This document shows, piece after piece, positions 18,601 to 27,491 of a DNA stretch of 64,000 bases; positions within the stretch are counted from its first letter, which is position 1; each line of letters begins with the position of its first letter. Below the pieces are notes generated by a model. That model ran no database searches and had not been told where the DNA came from. It saw only the letters and a program-made list of their open reading frames with translations. Made by a program: the position numbers and the translations under genes. The stretch comes from Lampropedia hyalina DSM 16112 (GTDB lineage Bacteria > Pseudomonadota > Gammaproteobacteria > Burkholderiales > Burkholderiaceae_C), in the NCBI RefSeq assembly GCF_900129055.1, contig NZ_FQUZ01000008.1, positions 61,448 through 125,447 on the forward strand, read 5' to 3'.

Positions 18601-20931
18601 GAACAACAACTCGTACAGACCGGCCCGTTGTGCTGCCGTCAACTTGTTCAAGGTGCCGCTGGCAGCAAAGATGCTGGCGTCGGCGCAGAAGGCATCCAAA
18701 TCTCGATACCGAATCTGCAACAGGCCGAGTTGATCCAGATTCGGGTTGTTGAAACGCCAGCCACGCCGCAGATCACGCAGCAGTCGGTAGGCGATGATGA
18801 AGCGCAATGTGCGTTGCGCCTCTTGTCGGGCCAGTCCCATGAGCTTGGGGGTGCGCAGATACTCCACCAAGGTCGCTTCATCGACCCCTTGAAAGCCGAG
18901 GGCCTTGAAGACGCTTTCAGCCAAGTGTTCTTCATCGAGTTGGCCGCCGCTGCCCTGTAGTGCGCCGATCAAGCCGGCACGCAGCGTCAGCAGGAAAATG
19001 AAGTCATTGAAATGCCCCGCCTGCAGAGCGGCATCCTGGCGGTTGTCGGTAAACCCAAGCAACTTGCGTGGGTCAGGCTGCCCTGGCGCAGGTTCGGAAA
19101 ATGCGAACAATTGCTGCAAGGCCGCCAGGGCAATCATGGTGGTGGCCGAGGAGCGGCCTTCGCCGGACAGGCTGGAGAGGCGGTTGGCATCCTTGCCGTG
19201 GGCTTCGTGTGTCGTGCCGCAGTTCAGGCAGAAGCGGAACTTGCCTGGGATGAACCAGAACTCGGCCCCTGAGCCCGTTTTTCCCTCGGCATCGACCGTG
19301 ACCACATAGGGGACGGCATTTTTGTAGGCTTGCTTGACTTTGGGTTCACTACGGCTGAGGTCGATCCAGGTCTCCGGCAGGTCTTCGAGCAGACCACCGT
19401 ATTGCTGACCAGATACCAAGGGGCACAGAAAGCCATAGCTGGCGTCGTCTTCCGCTGCGATGTCGTCGATTTCACGCGAACTGAAGCTGACAGGTTTCTG
19501 TGTGTGCCAGACAGGCAGGTATTCCTGGCCACAATCGCGGCAGAAATGCGTGGGGTAAAGCAGCACATTCTCTTGCTGTCGCCCTGGCGCGAAACGCTGG
19601 GCATCGAGCGTGACATGGCGCTTACCTCGCGCCTCCAGCGTGGTGAGTACCTTGCCGGGACCGCTGATGAACTGGTGCAGCTTGAACGCGAAAGGCGGCC
19701 TGCCCTGGGGCGTGCGCACATCATGGGCAGCCACTAGGAAGCGCTGCAGGGCGGTGCGGGCGGCTTCAGGCTGGCAACCCGCGTCTTCGGCGAGACAGCG
19801 GCTGGCCTCTTCCAACATCATGGGTCTCGCCCGCCTGGGAGGCTCGTCGGCAGGTAGTTCGATACCCAGGTTCAATTCCACCCAGATGGATAACGGATCA
19901 TTGCGAAAGGCGTCGAAGTCAGCCCAGATATCCTGCTTTCGCGTAATGGCCTCCGGTAGTTCCGTGCGGATGGCGTTGACGTCCTTGAGCGGGTTGGTGA
20001 CGCGCTCCAAGGTCTCGCCGATGACGTCATGCTCGCTGATCCGGGTACCAAAAAGTTTGCTGGCCACATCGGCCACCACGCGGTTGCGGTCGGCTTGGCT
20101 ACCTGTGCTGGACATGGTGGCCGACGTGCCGATGCAGACCAGTTGCTCGGCTTTCAAGCGTTCTCGCAGACGCCGCACCAGCAAGGCAACGTCCGCCCCT
20201 TGACGGCCACGATAGGTATGCAACTCATCCAGCACCAGAAACTCAAGCCCCTCGCAATGCTCCACCACGCGCCGATCCACTTCGTCGAAGCGCGTGAGGA
20301 TGTACTCCAGCATCATGAAGTTGGTCAGCAGGATGTCGGGGGGGGCATCTGCGATGGCGCTGCGTTCCGCCCGGCTTTCCTGGCCGGTGTAGCGCTTGAC
20401 GGTGAAGGGACGATGCTCTGGCGCATAGCCATGCAGAAACTTGTCAAGTTCTTCCAGCTGGCTGTTGGCCAGAGCATTCATCGGATAGATGACAATGGCC
20501 CTGGTACGCGCTTTGCCATCAGATTGCTTGGCCTTGAGAATGCGGTCGATGATCGGGATGAAAAAGGACAGGGACTTCCCCGACCCCGTTCCGGTCGTGA
20601 CCACATAGCTTTGGCGTTCCTGGCCTTTGGCCAAGGCTTCCATCTGGTGCTTGTAAAGATGCAGGGGTTCTGGCGAACCTTCAGACTTCCCGACCTGGAA
20701 GATCTCTGCGCAGGCAGCGTGTAAGACCCCCTGCGCCGCCAGGTTCTGCACCGTGCCCTGGCGTTGGTAATTCGGGTTGATCTGCACCAGCGGCTCAGGC
20801 CAATAGCGGCCTTGCGCATATTGGTGTTCGACCTCGGCTTGGATATCAGGCGCAGCGATACGAACGAAACTGCGGGAAAAGCTTCCGTATCGTTCGATGA
20901 GCTGGTCGCGGAATTGGAAAACGTTATCCAT
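15658..20931 (-). CDS. Giant DEAD/DEAH helicase with C-terminal DUF1998 module (DrmA+DrmB-like or DruE-like)
   Basis: A 1757-residue superfamily 2 helicase. Visible motifs are Walker A TTGTGSGKS near 115, a DELH box (LDELHTYRG) near 230, GTSATM shortly after, and motif VI QRSGRAGRSG near 1034. Behind the helicase core lie Cys pairs (CSQCGYGH; CENCDALL) and near 1610 a CEAGCYQCLLSYF cluster, the DUF1998 signature of MrfA-like helicases. In DISARM the helicase (DrmA) and DUF1998 protein (DrmB) are usually separate genes; Druantia DruE is a single giant protein of this kind. This gene is therefore either a DrmA-DrmB fusion or a DruE relative. It lies 49 bp after fic and 6 bp before the SNF2 gene. 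Confidence 0.9.
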   Translation of the reverse strand: MDNVFQFRDQLIERYGSFSRSFVRIAAPDIQAEVEHQYAQGRYWPEPLVQINPNYQRQGTVQNLAAQGVLHAACAEIFQVGKSEGSPEPLHLYKHQMEALAKGQERQSYVVTTGTGSGKSLSFFIPIIDRILKAKQSDGKARTRAIVIYPMNALANSQLEELDKFLHGYAPEHRPFTVKRYTGQESRAERSAIADAPPDILLTNFMMLEYILTRFDEVDRRVVEHCEGLEFLVLDELHTYRGRQGADVALLVRRLRERLKAEQLVCIGTSATMSSTGSQADRNRVVADVASKLFGTRISEHDVIGETLERVTNPLKDVNAIRTELPEAITRKQDIWADFDAFRNDPLSIWVELNLGIELPADEPPRRARPMMLEEASRCLAEDAGCQPEAARTALQRFLVAAHDVRTPQGRPPFAFKLHQFISGPGKVLTTLEARGKRHVTLDAQRFAPGRQQENVLLYPTHFCRDCGQEYLPVWHTQKPVSFSSREIDDIAAEDDASYGFLCPLVSGQQYGGLLEDLPETWIDLSRSEPKVKQAYKNAVPYVVTVDAEGKTGSGAEFWFIPGKFRFCLNCGTTHEAHGKDANRLSSLSGEGRSSATTMIALAALQQLFAFSEPAPGQPDPRKLLGFTDNRQDAALQAGHFNDFIFLLTLRAGLIGALQGSGGQLDEEHLAESVFKALGFQGVDEATLVEYLRTPKLMGLARQEAQRTLRFIIAYRLLRDLRRGWRFNNPNLDQLGLLQIRYRDLDAFCADASIFAASGTLNKLTAAQRAGLYELLFDALRRHLCLESRYLDPVEQDKARTSAHTYLNERWAFAADEKLDTGRYLIFGKRPEYKGKPRTDLVPGGPRSRLLRDIKTAKFWRDSACAGEIAQWKDAEWAELIEELLKAAGNYGYVQKHAVDSQLAGWRLNAAALDWCLIADEQQAESNRINQYFRALYLSIADLLRRPSHPLFDFEAQEHTAQVDAPRRQLLEQRFRYTEKDRQDWAQNPAHETPLERLPVIFCSPTMELGVDISALNTVYLRNVPPTPANYAQRSGRAGRSGQQALVITYCAALSPHDQWFFHNAEQMVHGVVRAPTLDLSNRDLIDSHLQAVWLASTQVPLDDSIAPMLDLDQPEKPLKQPLHEALRAQAVQHRALASADRVINQLEGELEGSAWFTPDYVRQVIDNAAQAFSGALERWRVLFDATRQQMDMADRIVKSHTASHTERQNAQRRYGDAARQYAVLLKSGNGQNNDFYTYRYLASQGFLPGYNFPRLPLMAWIPARGGQAVNGKDDEGSMVSRPRFLALSEFGPRSLIYHQGRMYRVVRAKLNVGNTDHISGNSQLATIASLVCSQCGYGHLGEPGGEQPLVNRCENCDALLTEHDWVRELYRIETVETVATERISINDEERQRQGFELQTTYRFLPGPDGRIQQQKATIQQGEDVLGELTYAPAAQIWRINRGWRRRKDKEQLGFYINPITGTWSKQDAPDAEEDKGGDDALLEKVPNQRIVPFVEDHRNLLIFAPIHALSLEAMATLQAALKRGIEMTFQIEESELVVEPLPKSDERRALLFYEATEGGAGVLTRLANNRDDLALVASNALQLIHYRLPQSGIWTLDDLPSLEQTDVLGNHQCEAGCYQCLLSYFNQPDHEHINRRNADALKLLVALANAQVQPVTSSPVTVASTTSADEPLDAWLSALRQAGAIQPDAVNVSVNNGAATAAAQYKASRALVFLSAVDEQTTSVLQDKGWQVLDFSDASRWPQQFAAHADVFGSKE

Positions 20932-20980
20932 GGAGAGTCCTCACTGATCCATCTTGTGGCCAATCGCCAGAACCGCTGTA

Positions 20981-22048
20981 CTACCGGAGGTGCCTGCTGT
21001 AATGCGCTTCCATTTCGCCCCTCGCCCCTCGCCCCTTGCCCGTTGATTCGATCAACCCCTCTGATTTCATCGCCCGCAGCACTAGCCGCATCATGTCCCT
21101 GCTCACGCCTGGGCAGGCCTCTTCAATCTCGGAAATCGCGAACGGCAGGGTGCGCCCCAGAACTTCCGTCCGCACCCGGTCGCCCTTGCTGCCACGGCCA
21201 CGCTCAATGGTGCCGACACGCTCCTCGAACTCACGGTAGGCCCGTAGCAAGGCGCCCCAGAAGTAGTCGAGCCAGGGCTTTACGTCGTGCTGCCCCTGGT
21301 GCCAGCCCTGCGAGCTTGCTTCAAAAGCGTTTCGTGAGCCTTCCTTGGTATCTTCGAAGATGCGCTCCAGGCTGATGTAGCGACCCACGGCATAGTCGAA
21401 GTGGTAGAGCAGCAGCAAGGTCAGCAAGCGGGACATGCGGCCGTTGCCGTCGGGAAACGGGTGGATGCACAGGAAGTCGAGCATCGCCAGCGGTGCCAAC
21501 ACCAGAGGGTCGGCCAGATGCTGGTCCAGTGCGGTGGCGTAGTGCCCGGTCAGATCGGCCATTGCCATGGGCGTGAGGTGCGCAGCGACTGGCTGGAAGC
21601 GCAGACGCGAAGTGCCGTCTGAGTGACGCTCGATGATGTCGTTGTTCGTAGCCTTCCAGCGCCCGCCCGCCTGCGGCATATAGCGGTACAGCAGGGTGTG
21701 CAGTTGCAGCACTACGCCTTCGCTGAAGGGCATGTGCGCGGCCGATTCGTGGATCAGCGCCAGGGCGTCACGGTAGCCGGCGATCTCCTGTTCGGAACGG
21801 CTCTTTGGCGTTGCATTGCGGATGACCAGAGACTTCAGCCGCGAGGGTGCGACGACAACGCCTTCCAGGCGGTTGGATGACTCGGTGGATTCGACTACCG
21901 CGATCTGGCGTAGCCCTTTGAGGGCTTCGGGCGACTGCGCGGCGTAGAGTTGCTGCTTACCCTGATACTCGCCCAGTGTGCGCAACGTGGCAGCCTGAAT
22001 GCCATCGAAGCGAAGCGCGGCAAGGTAATCGAGTGTGAGCGAGTGCAT
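20981..22048 (-). CDS. Fic-family AMP/NMP-transferase, first gene of the island
   Basis: A 355-residue Fic protein. The catalytic motif HPFPDGNGRMSR is complete, with the His general base and the GNGR phosphate loop. An N-terminal (S/T)xxxEG inhibitory motif is visible as SNRLEG near residues 58-63, making this a self-inhibited (class II) Fic; its Glu would block ATP until displaced. A winged-helix-like C-terminal part (SEIEEACPGVSRDMMRLVLRAM) may bind DNA or mediate regulation. Such proteins modify target proteins, often as toxins. It starts the minus-strand island behind an AT-rich inverted-repeat region, 49 bp ahead of the giant helicase. It may be an operon regulator, an added toxin or an unrelated passenger. 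Confidence 0.9.
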   Translation of the reverse strand: MHSLTLDYLAALRFDGIQAATLRTLGEYQGKQQLYAAQSPEALKGLRQIAVVESTESSNRLEGVVVAPSRLKSLVIRNATPKSRSEQEIAGYRDALALIHESAAHMPFSEGVVLQLHTLLYRYMPQAGGRWKATNNDIIERHSDGTSRLRFQPVAAHLTPMAMADLTGHYATALDQHLADPLVLAPLAMLDFLCIHPFPDGNGRMSRLLTLLLLYHFDYAVGRYISLERIFEDTKEGSRNAFEASSQGWHQGQHDVKPWLDYFWGALLRAYREFEERVGTIERGRGSKGDRVRTEVLGRTLPFAISEIEEACPGVSRDMMRLVLRAMKSEGLIESTGKGRGARGEMEAHYSRHLR

Positions 22049-22059
22049 GGTAATGTAAG

Positions 22060-22125
22060 TAAAAGCTATCTAAATGAGGTAATAATAGCTTTTAAATAGG
22101 GAATTTTTTCTCAAAATACCTCATT
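22060..22125 (-). promoter_or_regulatory. Inverted-repeat operator/promoter region ahead of the defence island
   Basis: This AT-rich stretch lies 12-77 bp upstream of the fic start. A perfect 10-bp inverted repeat, TAAAAGCTAT at 22060-22069 and ATAGCTTTTA at 22085-22094, has a 15-base spacer. A second repeat, AATGAGGTA at 22073-22081 and TACCTCATT at 22117-22125, interleaves with it. Two nested palindromes just upstream of a start codon suggest repressor binding sites. No dedicated regulator gene lies in the island, though the Fic C terminus is winged-helix-like. Exact -35 and -10 boxes are not clear. Confidence 0.55.
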
Positions 22126-22220
22126 AATGGGACATTTCTACCCCATTTTTTGAACATAGAACCAATTGCAATGAGCCAGAATGAGCGGCTCTAAACGCCA
22201 CCGAGATCCAACAAAATTCG

Positions 22221-23315
22221 TCACACGTTGAACAGGAAGTTCAATACGTCGCCATCCTTGACCACGTATTCTTTGCCTTCGGCGCGCATCTTGCCTGCTT
22301 CCTTGGCTCCCTGTTCGCCCTTGTACTGGATGAAGTCGTCGAAGGCGATGGTTTGGGCGCGGATGAAGCCGCGTTCAAAATCGCCGTGGATCACGCCGGC
22401 TGCTTGCGGGGCGGTGTCGCCTTTTTTGATGGTCCAGGCGCGCACTTCCTTCACGCCAGCGGTGAAGTAGGTTTGCAGGCCCAGCAATTGGTAGGCGGCG
22501 CGGATGAGGCGGTTCAGGCCGGGTTCGCTCTGGCCGAGTTCTTCGAGGAAGAGGGCGCGGTCGTCGGGTTCCATGCCGGCCAGTTCGGCTTCGATTCTGG
22601 CCGAGATGGCGACCACCGGGGCGTTCTGGCTGTCGGCGTAGGCTTGCAGGCGTTCGAGCAGCGGGTTGTTCTCGAAGCCGTCTTCGCTGACGTTGCCCAC
22701 GAACATGGCCGGTTTGGCGGTGATGAGCGAGAGGGGCTTGAGCAGGGCCAGTTCGTCGGCGGTCAATTCCAGTGTACGGATGGGGCGAGCCTCGTTCAGT
22801 GCGGGCTGGATGCGTTGCAGCAGCGCGAGTATCTTGGCGGCTTCCTTGTCGTTGCCGGATTTGGCGATCTTGCCGTAACGCTGGATGGATTTGTCCACGG
22901 TGCCCAGGTCGGCCAGGCACAGCTCGGTCTGGATGACTTCGATGTCGGCAATGGGATCGACCTTGCCTGCGACGTGGATGACGTTGGCATCTTCAAAGCA
23001 GCGCACGACGTTGATGATGGCATTGGTTTCGCGGATGTGGGCGAGGAACTGGTTGCCCAGTCCTTCGCCTTTGCTGGCTCCGGCGACCAGTCCGGCGATA
23101 TCGACGAATTCCACCACGGCAGGCAGGACGCGCTCGGGCTTGACGATGTCGGCCAGTTGCAGCAGGCGCGGATCGGGCACTTCAACCACGCCTTCATTGG
23201 GTTCGATGGTGCAGAACGGGTAGTTTTCGGCGGCGATTCCGGCGTTGGTCAGGGCGTTGAACAGGGTGGACTTGCCGACGTTGGGCAGTCCCACGATGCC
23301 GCATTGCAGGCTCAT
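22221..23315 (-). CDS. ychF: Redox-/ribosome-associated P-loop ATPase YchF (OBG family)
   Basis: A 364-residue YchF/Ola1 protein, the full family length. G1 reads [15 protein letters not shown] at the N terminus, followed by the family's [10 protein letters not shown] switch region and [20 protein letters not shown]. The C terminus has the TGS-like segment containing [11 protein letters not shown] and [11 protein letters not shown]. YchF hydrolyses ATP in preference to GTP and associates with ribosomes. Start ATG 23315 gives the conserved N terminus MSLQCGIVG; in-frame sequence further upstream is not conserved-looking and overlaps the promoter region of the divergent hydroxylase gene. Confidence 0.96.
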   Translation of the reverse strand: MSLQCGIVGLPNVGKSTLFNALTNAGIAAENYPFCTIEPNEGVVEVPDPRLLQLADIVKPERVLPAVVEFVDIAGLVAGASKGEGLGNQFLAHIRETNAIINVVRCFEDANVIHVAGKVDPIADIEVIQTELCLADLGTVDKSIQRYGKIAKSGNDKEAAKILALLQRIQPALNEARPIRTLELTADELALLKPLSLITAKPAMFVGNVSEDGFENNPLLERLQAYADSQNAPVVAISARIEAELAGMEPDDRALFLEELGQSEPGLNRLIRAAYQLLGLQTYFTAGVKEVRAWTIKKGDTAPQAAGVIHGDFERGFIRAQTIAFDDFIQYKGEQGAKEAGKMRAEGKEYVVKDGDVLNFLFNV

Positions 23316-23422
23316 GGCGTGTCTTTCTTCTTTCGGAGGGGGAAATGGAGTGTGAACCCGCCATTCTAAGAGCTTCACGGTGCTGGCCGGGGCAGGGGTT
23401 GCTTCCCCTACAATGGGCAGCC

Positions 23423-24670
23423 ATGAATTCAACCTTTGCTTTTGATGTGTGTATTCGCGGTGCGGGCATTGTCGGCAAGACGCTGGCACTGACGCTGGCG
23501 CGGGAGAAACTGCGCGTGGCCCTGGTGGCAGCCCCCCCCGCAGTGGCCACCCAGGCGGGCCAGGAACCGGCACGCGAGCGTGATGTGCGGGCCTACGCGC
23601 TCAACCATGCCTCGCACCAGTTGTTGCAGAGTTTGCGCTGCTGGCCTGCGGCGGCCGTGACGCCGGTGCAGGGCATGCGCATCTGGGGCGATGGTGCCGG
23701 TATGGTGGCGTTTGCCGCAGAGGCTCTGGCCGATGCAGCCGGTACGGCACCGCAGGCCCACGCGCCCCTGAACTGGATTGTGGATGTGCCCGCGCTGGAG
23801 GATGTGCTCGACAGTGCCGTGCATTTCCAGCCATCCATCGAGTGGGTGGATGCCCCGGTGCCTGCTGCACTGACGGCGATTTGCGAAGGCCGCCAGAGTG
23901 CGACCCGCACCGCGCTGGGCGTGGAGTACGAGACGCTGGCCTATGCGCAACATGCGGTGGCGACGCGGGTGCGCGCCCGTGTGCCGCACCAGGGCGTGGC
24001 ACGCCAGTGGTTCCAGGGCGACGACATTCTGGCACTGTTGCCCTTGGGGGGCACGGACGGGCATGAGTATGCGGTTGTCTGGTCCACCACGCCTGAGCAT
24101 GCGCGCCAGTTGCTGCTGGTGGAGGAAGATGAGTTTGTGACGCAGTTGCAGGCGATAGTGCAGCATGGCCATGCCGGCGAGGCAGATGAGGGCAATGCCT
24201 CTGAAGCGGGTGCGGATGAACTGGGCTTCACCCTGACGGCTTCCCGGCACCGCTGGCCGCTGCGCCTGTCGCGTGCGCAGCACTGGACGGGGGCCATGCC
24301 TGCCGCATGGGCCGGGGCCTATACCGCAGGCGTTGCGCAGAATTGGGTGCTGCTGGGCGATGCGGCCCACACGGTGCATCCGCTGTCGGGTTCCGGGCTG
24401 AATCTGGGACTGGGCGATGTGCGGGAGCTGGCGCAGCAGATTGCCCAGCGGCCCCTGTGGCGTTCGGCAGGCGACAGGCGGCTGTTGCGGAACTACGAGC
24501 GTGCACGCAAGTCTGCCTTGGTGCCTTTCGTGCTGGCCACCGATGGCTTGCAGCAATTGTTCGCGCACCATGAAGGCGCGGTGCATGCACTGCGCAACTG
24601 GGGCATGAACCAGTTCGATCGTTCGGCTGGCCTCAAATCCTGGCTGGTGCGTCAGGCCAGCGGTCTGTAG
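23423..24670 (+). CDS. FAD-dependent ubiquinone-biosynthesis-type hydroxylase (UbiH/COQ6 family)
   Basis: A 415-residue flavoprotein monooxygenase. The N-terminal dinucleotide-binding GAGIVG (13-18) and the C-terminal FAD motif [21 protein letters not shown] near residue 311 identify the UbiH/UbiF/UbiI/COQ6 family, which hydroxylates the ubiquinone ring using O2 and NADPH. Which ring position it acts on cannot be told from sequence. Start ATG 23423 gives a normal N terminus. It diverges from ychF and is followed by dsbC with about 105 bp between, holding a weak terminator-like hairpin. Confidence 0.9.
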   Translation: MNSTFAFDVCIRGAGIVGKTLALTLAREKLRVALVAAPPAVATQAGQEPARERDVRAYALNHASHQLLQSLRCWPAAAVTPVQGMRIWGDGAGMVAFAAEALADAAGTAPQAHAPLNWIVDVPALEDVLDSAVHFQPSIEWVDAPVPAALTAICEGRQSATRTALGVEYETLAYAQHAVATRVRARVPHQGVARQWFQGDDILALLPLGGTDGHEYAVVWSTTPEHARQLLLVEEDEFVTQLQAIVQHGHAGEADEGNASEAGADELGFTLTASRHRWPLRLSRAQHWTGAMPAAWAGAYTAGVAQNWVLLGDAAHTVHPLSGSGLNLGLGDVRELAQQIAQRPLWRSAGDRRLLRNYERARKSALVPFVLATDGLQQLFAHHEGAVHALRNWGMNQFDRSAGLKSWLVRQASGL

Positions 24671-24723
24671 CTGGCTGCCATTCTCCCGCCTTGTTTCGGT
24701 TTTCGATCATCACTTCAGAATGG

Positions 24724-24752
24724 AACGACGGGCTGCCTGGCCCAGTCGTTTT
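24724..24752 (+). terminator. Weak intrinsic terminator after the UbiH-type gene
   Basis: AACGAC at 24724-24729 pairs with GTCGTT at 24745-24750, with additional GGC/GCC pairing inside and a run of four T at the end. It lies 54 bases after the hydroxylase stop and 24 before the dsbC start. The short U-tract makes it a candidate only. Confidence 0.35.
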
Positions 24753-24775
24753 CTGACTCACCATTCACATACACC

Positions 24776-25543
24776 ATGACCTTTCGCGCTTTTTCCTCTA
24801 CCGCTGCCCGCACCTGGGTTCCATTGCTTGTTGCAGGTGTTCTCTCGGTGGGCCTGCCCGCACACGCCGCCAAGACCGATGATGCCCAGTCTGCCAAGAT
24901 TCGCCAGGCATTGACCGAGCGCATTCCCCAGCTCAGCGACATTGAGGAGATCCGCGCCACGCCCATGAAAGGGCTGTACGAGGTGCGCATGGGCACCGAT
25001 GTGTTCTATACCGATGCCACGGGGGATTTTCTGATTCAGGGTGAGCTGTTCGATACCAAGGCCAAGCACAACCTGACCGAAGAGCGCATCAACCAACTGA
25101 CGCAGATCGATTTTGCCAGCCTGCGTTTTGACGATGCCTTCAAGCTGGTGCGTGGCGACGGCAGCCGCCAGATTGCCGTGTTTGAAGACCCCAACTGTGG
25201 TTACTGCAAACGCTTCGAGCGCGATATGCGCGAGCTGGACAACGTGACCGTGCATATCTTCCTCTACCCGATTCTCAGCCCGGATTCCTTCGAGAAGTCG
25301 CGTGACATCTGGTGTGCTGCCAATCCCGAGAAGGCCTGGAACGACTGGATGTTGAACGACAAAAAACCTGCCACCAAGGAGTGCGAAACCATCGACGCGC
25401 TGCAACGCAATCTGGCATTTGGCAAGCAGTACAAGATCACCGGAACGCCTACCATTGTTTTTGAGGATGGCACGCGCGTGCCCGGTGCCGTGCCGCGCCA
25501 GCAGGTCGAGAAAAAACTCGCCTCGCTGCAAGCCAAGTCCTGA
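24776..25543 (+). CDS. dsbC: Periplasmic thiol:disulfide isomerase DsbC
   Basis: A 255-residue protein with a signal peptide ending near AHA. An N-terminal DsbC/G dimerisation domain (about 35-95) is followed by a thioredoxin fold with active site CGYC at Cys141-Cys144, and the cis-Pro loop TGTPT near residue 222. A second Cys pair (WCA and ECE) matches the structural disulfide of DsbC. It reshuffles wrong disulfides in the periplasm and is kept reduced by DsbD, which is not in the window. It lies 23 bp ahead of the M61 peptidase gene and may share its transcript. Confidence 0.95.
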   Translation: MTFRAFSSTAARTWVPLLVAGVLSVGLPAHAAKTDDAQSAKIRQALTERIPQLSDIEEIRATPMKGLYEVRMGTDVFYTDATGDFLIQGELFDTKAKHNLTEERINQLTQIDFASLRFDDAFKLVRGDGSRQIAVFEDPNCGYCKRFERDMRELDNVTVHIFLYPILSPDSFEKSRDIWCAANPEKAWNDWMLNDKKPATKECETIDALQRNLAFGKQYKITGTPTIVFEDGTRVPGAVPRQQVEKKLASLQAKS

Positions 25544-25566
25544 TTTTTCCACACCCACCGTCCGCC

Positions 25567-27393
25567 ATGCAGAGCCTGCCCGCACCCACCCTTGCTGCTC
25601 CCGCAGCGGTGAGCTACACGATCACCGCCGCCCATCTGCACGCCCACCTCTATCAGGTGGAACTGCGCATTCCCGCACCGGTAGTGGGGCAGACCTTGTC
25701 GTTGCCGGTGTGGATTCCGGGCAGTTATCTGGTGCGGGAATTCTCCCGCCATCTGCAAAACGTGCAGGCCTGGCAGCATGGTCTGCCTGTGGCCGTGCAG
25801 GCACGCAATAAAAACACCTGGCAGATCGACAGCGAAGCCGGTGCCTGCCTGACCGTGCAATACCAGGTCTATGCTTTCGACAACTCGGTGCGCACGGCCT
25901 GGCTGGATGGGGCGCGAGGCTTCTTCAACCCCACCAGCCTGTGTCTGCGGGTGCATGGCCAGACCGGGCAGACCCACACGCTGCATATTCCTGCCGACCC
26001 ATGGCCGAGCGACTGGCAACTGGCCACGGCCTTGCAGGCTGACCCATCGGCCTCGCCGGATGCGCGTGGCTTTGGCAGCTACCGTGCCGATGACTACGAT
26101 GCACTGGCCGACGCTCCGGTGGAAATGGGCGCGTTCTGGAGCGGAGCCTTTGAGGCAGGCGGCATACCGCACCGTTTCGTGGTGGCTGGCGCGACGGCCA
26201 CGTTCGATGGCGAACGCCTGCTGGCCGATACGCAGAAGATCGTCGAGGCACAACTGCACTTCTGGCACCCCGATGGTTCCCGCGCCCCGCACGACCGCTA
26301 TGTGTTCCTGCTCAACGCCGTGGGCAATGGCTACGGCGGGCTGGAGCATCGCTACAGCACGGCCCTGATCTGCAACCGCAGCGACCTGCCGCGCCTGGAC
26401 AGCCCCCAGCAGCCCGAAGGCTACAACACCCTGTTGGGGCTGATCAGCCACGAATATTTCCACACCTGGAACGTCAAGCGGATGCGCCCGGCCGAGTTCG
26501 CCCGCTACGACTACGGGCAGGAAAACTACACGGAACTGCTGTGGTTTTTTGAAGGCTTCACCAGCTATTACGACGATCTGCTGCTGTACCGTGCCGGTTT
26601 GCTCAGTCAGGAGCAATACCTCAAGGCACTGGCCAAAACCATCGAGCAGGTGCAGGCCACACCGGGGCGGTTGCTGCAAACCGTGGCACAGGCCAGCTTC
26701 GATGCCTGGGTCAAATACTACCGCCAGGATGAGAACACCGCCAACGCCACCGTCAGCTACTACACCAAGGGCGCATTGGTGGCACTGTGCCTGGACCTGA
26801 CCCTGCGCCACGAAGGGCAGGGCGATCCGCAGCGCAATCTCGATGCCCTGATGCGCCAGCTCTGGCAGCACAGTGCCGCTGGCCCGATGGATCAACAGGA
26901 CGTGCTGGATGCGCTGGAGCGGGTCGGCGGGCGTTCCTTCCAGCCGGAAATCGACACCTGGGTGCACAGCACCCAGCCGCTGCCATTGCAGCCCTTGCTG
27001 ACCCAGCATGGCGTGGAATTGGGCGGCAAAGAGCCAAGCTGGGCACAACGCCTGGGTCTGCTGGTGACCGAACAGCCCGGTGCGGGCATCAGCATCCGGC
27101 GCATTCTGCGCGGTGGCCTTGCCGAAGCGGCGGGTCTGGCGGTACACGACGAATGGCTGGGCATTGAAGTGGCCGGGCAGGGCTGGCGCATCCGCAAGCT
27201 CGACGAACTCGGGCTGTACCTGTCAGCACAGGCAGCAGAGTTTGCGGCCCTGGTGGCACGGGATGGGCGCATGTTGCGCATTCCTGTCCTGCTGGGCCAA
27301 TCCACAGAAACCGCCCAAAGCGGCGAAGCGCAGTGCCTGATTCGGGAGCAGGATGCCCTGAATGCGTGGCTAGGGCGTGTCGCTCAAGCGTGA
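25567..27393 (+). CDS. M61-family metallopeptidase with PDZ domain
   Basis: A 608-residue glycyl-aminopeptidase-like M61 enzyme. The zinc site is HEYFH with His295, Glu296 and His299, continuing into TWNVKRMRP. The third ligand is expected in [10 protein letters not shown] about 30 residues on. N-terminal beta domains contain the family's [11 protein letters not shown] block, and the C terminus holds a PDZ-like region ([18 protein letters not shown]). No signal peptide is apparent, so a cytosolic location is likely. It follows dsbC by 23 bp and precedes the enoyl-CoA hydratase. Confidence 0.92.
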   Translation: MQSLPAPTLAAPAAVSYTITAAHLHAHLYQVELRIPAPVVGQTLSLPVWIPGSYLVREFSRHLQNVQAWQHGLPVAVQARNKNTWQIDSEAGACLTVQYQVYAFDNSVRTAWLDGARGFFNPTSLCLRVHGQTGQTHTLHIPADPWPSDWQLATALQADPSASPDARGFGSYRADDYDALADAPVEMGAFWSGAFEAGGIPHRFVVAGATATFDGERLLADTQKIVEAQLHFWHPDGSRAPHDRYVFLLNAVGNGYGGLEHRYSTALICNRSDLPRLDSPQQPEGYNTLLGLISHEYFHTWNVKRMRPAEFARYDYGQENYTELLWFFEGFTSYYDDLLLYRAGLLSQEQYLKALAKTIEQVQATPGRLLQTVAQASFDAWVKYYRQDENTANATVSYYTKGALVALCLDLTLRHEGQGDPQRNLDALMRQLWQHSAAGPMDQQDVLDALERVGGRSFQPEIDTWVHSTQPLPLQPLLTQHGVELGGKEPSWAQRLGLLVTEQPGAGISIRRILRGGLAEAAGLAVHDEWLGIEVAGQGWRIRKLDELGLYLSAQAAEFAALVARDGRMLRIPVLLGQSTETAQSGEAQCLIREQDALNAWLGRVAQA

Positions 27394-27491
27394 CAGTTTG
27401 GTTTATAGTGCGGTGCGCACAATTGTTGCGCGGCCAGTCATTGCCGCCGGGCAACGCGCCGATTCATCAAACCCTGAAAGGAAATCTTCTG

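Noticed and set aside
4808..22048. Reading the island as BREX
   Set aside because: A PglX-like methylase is present, but no PglZ phosphatase, BrxC ATPase, BrxA or BrxB was found.
4808..22048. Reading the island as canonical DISARM
   Set aside because: No PLD-type drmC and no separate drmB gene; added Fic, KGGVGR ATPase and HNH genes do not belong to the defined class.
25264..27147. 627-codon minus-strand frame
   Set aside because: Antisense to dsbC and the M61 peptidase, both confident.
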